Assembly: GCA_002633005.1 (NCBI GenBank) | Contig: NMRA01000075.1 | Span: forward strand, 723,167 to 747,845 | Reading direction: 5' to 3' | Length of the DNA stretch: 24,679 nucleotides | DNA from: Phoronis australis | Lineage: Eukaryota; Phoronida; Phoronidae | Shown here: positions 10,494-18,400 of the stretch, in pieces | Numbering within the stretch: the stretch's first letter is position 1 | Layout: each line of letters starts with the position of its first letter | The notes under the pieces: generated by a model | What the model was told of the DNA's origin: nothing | Databases searched by the model: none | Seen by the model: the letters and a program-made list of their open reading frames with translations, nothing else | Program-made: the position numbers and the translations under genes

Positions 10494-10529
10494 CTGACGA
10501 TGGCCGGAGACAAGACCGACCGAAACGTC
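10494..10529 (+). ncRNA. Hammerhead-ribozyme-like core in the SINE body
   Basis: CTGACGA (10494-10500) and CGAAAC followed by GTC (10521-10529) match the conserved CUGANGA...GAAA...NUH boxes of hammerhead ribozymes. The intervening GGCCGG and CCGACC can form a stem II with one mismatch. The arrangement GAAAC-GTC leaves almost no room for stem III, as in the minimal motifs reported from Penelope-like retroelements, where two copies act together. Activity cannot be inferred from a single copy. Confidence 0.35.
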
Positions 10530-11190
10530 GTGACAGTGTAAATAGACAACAGGTCGGTGTAAATAGACCAAGAGATTTTAATAATAGTTGTAACACGCCA
10601 CCACCTTAGAGCGGTTTTAGAAAAAAGCAGTCTAGTTTAGTTTCCAACTTCGACTGGTTTATGTTCGTGATGCTTTCAGTCCGGTCGCAATGGGCCTTAT
10701 CGGGTTCCGAGACACTGGCCGGGATAGCAAGCGTTTTGTGTGTTTGGGACTGAAAAATTGCGTCTGAAATTACAGCACACAACAATCTGTATTTCACAAA
10801 CGAATAATTTGAATTTATCGCCGAACAGACCCGAAACTCCCGCGACCCGGCTATTTGGTAAATTGGCCAACCGAACTTTTTGGGCTACGGTACGTTCAAA
10901 TACTTAAAAATCCGAAACAGCGAAATAAAATAACACGGTTCATTAAATTGATGCATTTGTAAGGGTTTTACATCGAATTTTGATTATTCATTGGTGCAAA
11001 ACAATGAATTAAAGCGATAAGCGTGTTGTGAACTGCTGAACAGACTGCATTCAAACCTCTGACGTCATTGGTTAATTTCAACGCCTCCGTCTGCCGTCAG
11101 GTAAAAGAGCTGTACTTGCTGTTATCGAATGAAACTATTCGATCTAATTTGATACAATCGATGTTGTTTTTGGGTGGCATTCTCCTCTAA

Positions 11191-12679
11191 CTAGAATGCC
11201 CGTATGTGGATCATTAACCTTCAGTTGGGGCATCCTCTGCACTCAGGCTAAACAAAAACACTTCACATGTTTGGTGTCATCCTTTTCTACAGGATATTGA
11301 TAACACTTGTTAGCCGTGCCATTTTATTGAAGGCGTGGTTCAGATATTTAAACGCGTACACCACGGTTACAGCTAATCAGCAAACACCATATGTGTTGAC
11401 ACGGTACTGTCGACTTTTTATCGAGCATCAGGTTCAAGTGTGTCATCTTGCTATTAGTCACAATAAAAATACACGGGTCGACCAATACAAACACAAATTA
11501 AACCCGTGGATAACACAACTCGATGTCGTCGTGTTTTAACAAAACATAGAAATGAATTTTAGAAAAAAATCACCTCACAACAAAGGCGAGGCCCCTACTT
11601 CACAAACGCCAGGCAGGTTTACCCTATAGCGGCAAACTTTCAAATTACTTCTTCAAAGTGCAAAGAAATCATACTTTCCAAAACAAAAACAAGATATTTG
11701 ATAAAACATCAACAGCTCAAGAATTTAACAATTCGTTTAGATGTATATCGGGCCATCGCTAGCTAATCATTTACATGTACCAATCCACTCACACATTCAA
11801 TATGGCGCTTTCGTAAGCAACCTTGCACAAAATTATGTTTCAAAGTAAAAGTTGGTTTGACATTTCTGCCAAACTCGAGAGGTTCATTACCCTGATCATC
11901 ACCCACTAGCCTACTATTATGTTTTAACACAGGTAGGCCTACTCTACTTTTAAATATGGAAATCTTGAACGGGCGTGGAAATATAGATCACAAGCAATTT
12001 TAAGTCTGGTCTGCAACAGAGACAGTGTAATAAATATTTTCTCACATGACCTGTTAATAACACCGTGAACATAATTTTTGATATTACATGGAAAATCACA
12101 AAGTAGTGGAAAGTAGGAATCCATACGCCTTACATTTTATTGTCTGCAAAACACTAAAACAAGCAAACGAGCGCCAACGAAACAATGCCGGAATTCCGAA
12201 AAGGTGACAAGGTTATGATTGACAAATCGGGTGTCGCAACTGTACGTACTCCCAGCAGTCTCAGTTGAAGGACATGCAAAAAAACTTCTTAAACGGACCC
12301 ATTTTCGGCGGCGAATTCCATATCGACGTTCATTCAAACGGACATGAGCCTCAACTCAAGAAACGTGGCGAGACTAGACTGTCTAACTGTGCCGTCTCAA
12401 GGTCAATTCAGTGCTAACGCGCGGGGAAGCCTTGTAGACTGTTATTTATGCACATTTCTTAAGTTTTAATATACACCTTCAAAGATTATTTAATAGATTC
12501 TAACTTGAATATTTGCTACGAAAGCTAAATGCAAATTAAAACTATTAACAAAAAGTAACTGAATTACTTTACATTGCGTAGGCGTGTGTGTACAAATGTT
12601 GCGTAATGTGGTTAAAAGTTTTAGACACGTCGAGTTTTTCGTCAAAAAAGATCGTTTTTACGATCCATGTGAGAAAACA
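11191..12679. other. No supported gene
   Basis: Open frames at 11267-11539 (+), 11939-12124 (-) and 12137-12337 (-) have no recognisable motif or supporting splice structure. The sequence is otherwise AT-rich and unassigned. Confidence 0.4.
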
Positions 12680-12683
12680 AATC

Positions 12684-12777
12684 CTACACTGGACTCAGAT
12701 TGGTGACATGGGCAAAACCTCTTGGACATTTCGTCAAAAGAGGTTTTGCCCATGTCATAAACCTGAGACTCGTGTAG
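12684..12777. ncRNA. Long, near-perfect hairpin (miRNA/hpRNA-like or mini-MITE)
   Basis: The arms 12704-12723 and 12738-12757 are perfectly complementary over 20 bp (GACATGGGCAAAACCTCTT core) around a 14-nt loop (12724-12737). Beyond two short internal loops, CTCAG pairs with CTGAG and CTACAC (12684-12689) pairs with GTGTAG (12772-12777). Size and shape resemble an animal pre-miRNA hairpin, but the perfect central stem is also what a young palindromic MITE would give. It could be transcribed from either strand. No second copy is seen in the window. Confidence 0.4.
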
Positions 12778-12781
12778 CATT

Positions 12782-13717
12782 CCCACTAGGGGATAACACT
12801 AGTAAAATAAGAATAGGAAAATTAAAACTTTTGACGTTTTATTTCTAGTAATAGTAGTATTAGTAAACTTTAAATAACATTTTGCAGACGCGAAGCAAGT
12901 CGTCTAAAAAGTGGAAGGGGTCCTCCCGGTCCTCTCGTTAATATATCAGCTGAATTCCACGTACATCGATCAAGCACTAGGTAGAAAGCAAGGTGGACGT
13001 CAAATAAGTATAGATGCCAATGCAAGTTGCATCACTGTTATGTCCAGACAATCTTATATCGTGTTCCAAAATTAGGGGGCGACGTTTTATCAGTAATACA
13101 ATGACAATTCCAGAGACAAAAAATAAAACTAAGACAATATTAACACTTGCGGTCTCATCTGAAAGGTCATTCTATCAAGTTTCGTAAGAGGGCATAGCAC
13201 TCATTTGATCTGACAAGTACAGTTCAATACTTTATATGGACATAATGTATGAAGATCTGTCACAGTGCAACAAGGGGATGCTACAGAAGTTCGATCCATC
13301 TAAAAATTATCGCCAGTCACATTCTCCTCAATAAGAACATATAAGCCAAACCTCATGAAGATTCACCAAGGACCTTGATGCATATTGAAACAGGAAACAG
13401 CAGTTGGATCTGTACGAATAAACGCAATGCCGTGCTCATCTGAATAGAAATACATGTGCGAAATTTCACGACGATCCTTCAAGCGGTTTGGGAATATTGA
13501 GGCGGACGCCAAAAGCAGACACAAATAACAACAGATGGCCGATGGGAGCACTAATGTAAAAAAATGTCAATATGAGTACACCTTTTGCATTGCAAACAGC
13601 AAGAGAGGGTGATAAATATTGTCCTCAAATGTAACTGAAACTACGTCATAAAAAGTAAATCGACAATTATTATCCTATCTTAATACGAACGGCCATATTT
13701 CAACCTCACTTGGAATA
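12782..13717. repeat. Repeat-like region with recurring CCAAA-TTCATGA-GATCC words
   Basis: Around 13349-13372 and 13459-13482 the sequence carries degenerate versions of a word like AAATTTCATGAAGATCCNTCAA, and the same word recurs at about 22423-22447. The frame at 13363-13551 (-) is an artefact of this repeat. There is no gene. The repeat's full unit cannot be defined from these occurrences. Confidence 0.35.
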
Positions 13718-14050
13718 TTAAAGTGGTCCTGAACGCGAAAAATGGGACTAAATTGCAGTATTCAAAGTAATTCCCTGCCACTGAAACAGAATTCCACATG
13801 CTCACCTGCTATGTTTACGATTTGTTCGTAAAGATTTTGAACTTCTGTTCACAGAAAAGCCTTTTTTAAAATTCAAATTTAAAAAACGACCTGTCAACTG
13901 CTCGTCACTTGGTTGATTTTTCTCCCAAAAGGCAAAGCACATCTCTGTATTTGGTATGGCAAGACTTAGAAGTAGCACATTTCCCTTACAGGAAAAATGT
14001 GACAGTTGACCTTTAATGTAAAAAACAAAGGAAACTTCAAGGAGTCAATC
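13718..14050 (-). repeat. Dispersed repeat starting TTAA-AGTGGTCCTGAACGCG (copy 2)
   Basis: Reverse-complement partner of 6500-6805, with the same internal blocks (GACCTGTCAACTGCTCGTCAC, TGGCAAGACTTAG). The shared end is TTAA (13718-13721) followed by AGTGGTCCTGAACGCGAAA. Non-coding. Confidence 0.65.
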
Positions 14051-14094
14051 CTATTAGGATGAAATTGATGTATGTCTTAAGTGACTAACACTAG

Positions 14095-14526
14095 TTAAAA
14101 AGGTATCCTAGAATTCAAATATATTCTAAAATGCTATTGGAATTATTTTTTGGAAAATTGCTTGCTTCACTGGCTTGCCTCATACATGCACCGTGCTGTC
14201 GAACTCAGATTCGGGGTGCGATCACTCATGGCAATCTCCCGCTAATATCTATCGTCTCAGTCAGCTGATTGTCGAATGACTGTGAGCGCATGTGCACATT
14301 GATCATAAAAGGGAAGGAGATCAGGTTGGGAAGGAGATTAGAAAATCTGTGGTTACCACAGGCTTTTTCCTTCACGCGTATTTCAAAAATCGTGAATTTT
14401 GCGATTCTTTTCGTATTTCCTCTTGGGGAAGTGAATAACTCTGTACTAGACGTTGCGAGATGGTAGTTTCGTCAAGAATTTTTTAAAAGGTATTTAGACG
14501 AGCTTTCGCGTTCCATGCCTCTTTAA
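14095..14526 (+). repeat. Third TTAA-ended repeat, right end ...CGCGTTCCATGCCTCT-TTAA
   Basis: The right terminus (14504-14526) matches the terminus of copies 1 and 2: consensus, read inwards, TTAA-AG[AT]GGCATRGAACGCGAAA. A candidate left terminus TTAA-AAAGGTATCC at 14095 is only weakly similar, so the left boundary is uncertain. The interior does not obviously match copies 1 and 2. Confidence 0.4.
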
Positions 14527-14581
14527 GTTTTCAGGCACAGCAGTTGACGACGCCTGGGCCAGTGGTCCTAGAGTCACTTAC

Positions 14582-14824
14582 AACTGCAAACCGATCAATG
14601 TCATCAATCCTTGCGCCATTCACAATATCTTCTAAATCCATTAAAACCCATCTAATGAACAATGCGGGAATACGAACTACTGAAGTGCTGGTAAAGAACA
14701 GGGTGGTCCACCTTTCCCCATAACGAGCCGTAAGATCGTTTTCACTGGTCATGTTCTTAGTCAGCGCACTAACACAGAAGTTAGTGATGTTATAATACTC
14801 AGGTAAGTGGGAAAGGCAATATAG
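14582..14824 (-). CDS. Orphan internal exon, 81 codons, unknown protein
   Basis: Bounded by a good acceptor (CTTTTCTTGCCAG, ending at 14825) and a consensus donor GTAAGT (14581-14576). The 243 bp between them is exactly 81 codons with no stop, phase 0 at both ends. The translation starts LYCLSHLPEYYNITNFC, runs through ENDLTARYGERWTTLFF and VRIPALFIRWVLMDLEDIV, and ends DDIDRFAV. It has balanced, protein-like composition, one N-glycosylation sequon (NIT) and another at NMT. I do not recognise the family. No convincing neighbouring exon is visible: the adjacent minus-strand segment 14968-14858 has a strong acceptor but ends in a stop without a donor. It may be one exon of a gene with large introns, a pseudogene fragment, or chance. 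Confidence 0.4.
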
Positions 14825-14878
14825 CTGGCAAGAAAAGATTACGTGAAAAGAAGGTTGCTAATGAAAACGCCTTTGCAG

Positions 14879-15098
14879 CTGGAGAGGGAGAAAACAAGCT
14901 GCCCGAATAAGCAAGCGAGGAAATAATGCTAACTTGTCAAGGAAATGGCGTCCAAACACCTTTGGCTTCTGCAAGTTTGAAAAAAAATGTAATGTTAAAA
15001 ATCCGAGAATATCATCTGTATACATTGAACATAGGTTCAGGCAGCTGCATGAACAGCTGCTAGTTAATCTCATTGAAAATGTTTACATTCGGTCAGCT
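14879..15098 (+). CDS. Possible exon on the opposite strand, unknown
   Basis: An open stretch of 73 codons lies between a possible acceptor (CGCCTTTGCAG, ending 14878) and a GTAAGT donor (15099-15104). It encodes a basic peptide including KWRPNTFGFCKFEKKC and HRFRQLHEQLLVNLIE. It overlaps a competing minus-strand open segment (14858-14968), so at most one of them is real. No family is recognised. Confidence 0.2.
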
Positions 15099-15104
15099 GT
15101 AAGT

Positions 15105-15978
15105 TTATTGACTGTACTTATAATTTGAGAACAAGTGATCATAGCAGAGGAGCCCATGACGTACATTATAGGTACATGTGAGAGTTCTTGAAAATAAAGC
15201 TTGCAATGAGATTTAAAACTGTATTTCTAAAACTTAATTGTTCCTGTACTTCCCCAAAGTGTCACTAACGCCACAGCCTGTGTGAAATAAAATGCATTTA
15301 GTGTATTTTTATGTCATTCAAGGTGCGCTTATAACCGGAAAAGTCTGTCCCTAACTGCGAAACTTAGTCACATGCGTCTATATGTGGTACAGTTGAGTAT
15401 AAACTCTTGCGAAAAACGGAAGTAATCCGCATATAGGCGCAAGCGCCTAATCGCAGGACTATACCGTATAGGTTAAGGAAGTAGAATAGTACACAAAGTT
15501 ACAAAGATGAGGTTTCATAACACCCGAACACTGGCTGTCACAATCCTCAACAATATTTGTGAATTTAGCTGGATAAGAAAAAATGAACAAAGAGGTCCGT
15601 TGGACTGAGTGTTCCAAATTTGAGTGGTTTGAAAAAGATAATTTCGTGTGTACTTTTCATCTGTTTGTAATAAATTGGTCCTACCCATTAAAACAACAGG
15701 TAAACAGTTTTTGATTTAGACAACTTACTCTTATACAATTGGTCTTGTCTGGCTTCTTACCCAGTTTAGAAGAGATTGATGGGTTCAGAACTGACAGTTA
15801 GTTATTTCAGATGACCTGACAGGAGTTTTCATGGGCATGGTCTGACGAAATAACAGATTACACATCAATTCTTCCCCAGTCTGGTGATCATTTCTTTGCT
15901 GAGTAAGGAACAAATTGAGACCAATCCTATAACGAACGGTAAGTGGTCTAAATCAAAACTTTCTTTTTATGAGTTTAA
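15105..15978. other. No gene; one imperfect inverted repeat
   Basis: TGCGTCTATATGTGG (about 15374) and CCGCATATAGGCGCA (about 15428) are inverted copies with two mismatches, and weaker pairing extends outward (CTGCGA with TCGCAG), giving a possible hairpin spanning about 15350-15470. Otherwise nothing is supported. Confidence 0.35.
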
Positions 15979-16030
15979 TGCTAAGGCGATATTTTTTCAA
16001 AGGAGGCAATATTATTTAGTCTCAAAGTGT

Positions 16031-16045
16031 GCGGAACGGTTCCGC
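16031..16045. repeat. Terminal palindrome GCGGAACGGTTCCGC (left)
   Basis: A 15-bp perfect palindrome apart from its central base, 48 bp inside the left end. Its mirror copy GCGGAACCGTTCCGC is at 21490-21504, also 48 bp inside the right end. The symmetric placement suggests a functional end, perhaps a transposase or host-factor site. Confidence 0.7.
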
Positions 16046-16180
16046 ACTTTTTTAATATCCACTTAGGGCCATAACAAATGGTATGTAACAAATCTATACC
16101 TTACCCTAAACATGTTTACAATGTTACATTTTTATTTCCTCAATTAGCATTTTCTTAATTACAAGTTCAATTTTTGCCTT

Positions 16181-16365
16181 GCGGAATATTCCGCACTGAG
16201 TGCGAAATATTACGCAAAATCTGTGAAATATTCCGCAGATTTTGCGGAATATTCCGCAGATTTTGCGAAATATTACGCAGATTTTGCGGAATATCATGCA
16301 CTGCGCAAGTTTTGTGGAATACTGTGACTTGAGAAATATTATGTATATTTTGTGGAATAATAATC
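16181..16365. repeat. 21-bp-phased array of GCGGAATATTCCGC palindromes (left)
   Basis: Copies, perfect or with one to four changes, begin at 16181, 16202, 16223, 16244, 16265 and 16286, an exact 21-bp step. Decayed copies follow at about 16314, 16331 and 16352. Copies at 16181 and 16244 are perfect 14-bp palindromes. Spacer is typically AGATTTT. Confidence 0.8.
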
Positions 16366-16572
16366 AAAATAATAACTTATTTATAAAAATCAATGTGAAA
16401 GTTCGGGAAGAGTTCCACAAACAGAAAAGTTAAGCACAGGACTAAAATTTTTAATTTTCTCCCGACCCAATAAACATGAATTACATTCCATTCTCAATAG
16501 TACTTGAGAGTATAATGTGCCCACTCTCAATAATATATTAATCAATGTGACGGTTGCAGAAGGGTTCCACAT

Positions 16573-18393
16573 GCGGAACGGTTCCGCAAACAGAACAGTT
16601 TTTTGGAGAACACAATTTTTTTTAAATTCTCATGACCAATAAAGTTAAAATGCATTCCATCATCAATACCACTTGAAAGTATCAATGTGACAATCCTAAT
16701 AATAATTACTTGATCAATGTGACAGTTGCGGAACCATTCCGCATGCGGAACCGTTCTGTATGGGGAGCGATTTCCCAAACAGAATGGCTTTGCTGGGTAT
16801 TTGATTTCACCAATCAACTTAAAATGCATTACATTATCAATGCCAATTGAAAGTATCGATGTGACAATCCTAACAGTAATTAGTTGATCAATGTGACAGT
16901 TGCGGAACCGTTCCGCATGCGGAACCGTTCCGCAAACAATACTTTTGTGATCCTCACAAGTTTTAAAAAATTTACTTGCACTTGAAATATACTCTATTCT
17001 CAATAGCATATGGAAATATCAATGTGTCAACATGAACAATGATTAATCAGTGGGGAACTTGTTGAATGGTTTGTGATGCAGAAACCTACCTCAAGGAGAC
17101 TCGGGGAAAAATCGACATATTGTCTATGACATTCTACCGCTTTTGGTAGAACCTTAACACAAGCCAAGAAATATTTGAATCTTAACGTTCAACAAGCATT
17201 AATCATCAAAGTATCAGAATTTTTACCCCAACCATAATTATTAAAAGTGACAGTTGCGGAACCGTTCCGCATGCGGAACCATTCCGCAGACAATACCTTT
17301 GTGATCCTCACAAGTTTTAAAAAAATTTTTCTTGCACATTTCAGTTGAAATATAATCTATTCTCAATAGCATATGAAAATATCAATGTGTCAACATGAAC
17401 AATGATTGATCAGTGGGAAACTTGCTGAATGGTTTGTGATGAAAAAGCCTACCTCAAGCAGACTCGGGTGAAAAATTGACATCTTGTTGATACTATTTTA
17501 CCGCTTTTGGTAGAACCTTAACACAAGCCATGAAATATTCGAATCTTAACGTACAAAAAGCATTAAACATAAAAGTATCAGAATTTCTACCCTAACAATA
17601 ATTAATTATTAAAAGTGACAGTTGCGGAACCGTTCCGCATGCGGAACCCTTCCGCAAACAATACTTTTGTGATCCTCACAAGTTTTAAAAAAGTTTTCTT
17701 GCACATTTCAGTTGAAATATACTCTATTCTCAATAGCATATGGAAATATCAATGTGTCAACATGAGCAATGATTAATAAGTGGGGAACTTGCTGAATGGT
17801 TTGTGATGCAGAAACCTACATCAAGCAGACTCGGGGAAAATCGACATATTCTCTATGACATTTTCCGGCTTTTGGTAGAACCTTAACACAAGCCACGAAA
17901 TATTCGAATCTTAATGTGGAACAAGCATTAAACATAAAAGTATCAGAATTTCTACCCCAACAATAGTTAATTAATAAAAGTGACAGTTGTGGAACGGAAC
18001 CGTTCTGCATGGGGAGCGATTTCCCAAACAAAATGGTTTTATGGGGGATTTCTTTTCACCAATCATCTTAAAATGCATTCCATTATCAATGCCACTTAAA
18101 ACTTTCGATGTGACAATCCTAACAGTAATTAGTTGACCAATGTGACAGTTGCGGAACCGTTCCGCATGCGGAATCGTTCCGCGAACAATACTTTTGTGAC
18201 CCACAATTTTTAAAAATTTTTCTTGCACATTTCAGTTGAAATATATTCTATTCTCAATAGCATATGAAAATATCAATGTGTCAACATGAACAATCATTAA
18301 TCAGTGGGGAACTTGCTGAATGGTTTGTGATGAAGAAACCTACCTCAAGCAGACTCGAGAAAAATTGACATCTTGTGTATGGCATTTTACCGC
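16573..18393 (+). repeat. Left arm: interleaved long and short units bounded by GCGGAACSGTTCCGC palindromes
   Basis: Long unit A (354-368 bp) starts at palindromes at 16902, 17256 and 17624, with a partial copy from about 18150. Short unit B (about 160-174 bp) starts at 16728 and about 17989, and a related unit lies at 16573-16727. Many unit borders carry two palindromes 17 bp apart (for example 16902 and 16919, 17256 and 17273, 17624 and 17641). Unit A contains a fixed order of blocks: CTCACAAGTTTTAAAAAA, TCTCAATAGCATATG, GAACTTGCTGAATGGTTTG, ACCGCTTTTGGTAGAACC and CAATAATTAATTA. Confidence 0.8.
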
Positions 18394-18400
18394 AAATTTA

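Larger units (their letters stand above)
9338..10628 (+). mobile_element. tRNA-derived SINE, interrupted by a MITE
   Basis: Flanked by the 11-bp duplication AGTCTAGTTTA (9327-9337 and 10629-10639). A perfect pol III A box, TGGTGTAGTGG, is at 9352-9362. A B box, GATTCAAATCC (10412-10422, one mismatch to GGTTCRANNCC), lies about 1 kb away because the MITE landed between them; without it the boxes are about 45 bp apart, as in a tRNA. Net SINE length is about 285 bp with an A-rich 3' end. The inverted copy C of the host transposon lacks this insertion near 23205-23220, which serves as the empty-site control. The body contains a hammerhead-like core (10494-10529) and the word GTGTAAATAGAC twice. 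Confidence 0.8.
7975..11186 (-). mobile_element. TTAA-type DNA transposon, copy B, gene-bearing and heavily nested
   Basis: The left end is TTAA (7971-7974) followed by AGGAGAATGCCACCC. The right end is GGGTGGCATTCTCCT followed by CTAA (11187-11190), giving a perfect 15-bp terminal inverted repeat and a TTAA/CTAA target duplication with one mutation. Most of the interior (8740-9337 plus 10629-11186) aligns as a reverse complement with copy C (22636-23830). The TTAA target is typical of piggyBac and Kolobok superfamilies, but no transposase is visible. The cargo is a P2RX7_C-like gene relic read on the minus strand. Removing the 1.29-kb SINE/MITE/LTR nest leaves about 1.9 kb. The 7975-8280 part does not match copy C's end, so the two copies differ in their 3' portion. 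Confidence 0.75.

Noticed and set aside
13363-13551. 62-codon frame (-) with a hydrophobic N-terminus as a secreted peptide gene
   Set aside because: It covers the dispersed TTTCATGA-GATCC repeat word and has no promoter, splice or family support.
15979-15982. Assigning the foldback element to a 4-bp-TSD superfamily (for example Chapaev or Ginger) from TGCT
   Set aside because: Four bases can match by chance and the terminal sequence is not diagnostic of a superfamily I know.
16181-16365. CRISPR-like array of short regularly spaced repeats
   Set aside because: Repeats and spacers are both repeated, the period is 21 bp, the units are palindromic and the context is eukaryotic; no unique spacers exist.
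16167-16367. Repetitive peptide with NIPQNLR units (also at 21191-21412)
   Set aside because: It is the 21-bp palindrome array read in frame: 21 bp is seven codons, so a periodic peptide is inevitable.
16542-17009. 155-codon open frame (-), and its near-identical 141-codon mirror at 20602-21027 (+)
   Set aside because: Both are translations of the repeat units of the foldback element in mirror orientation; their similarity reflects the inverted arms, not a conserved protein.
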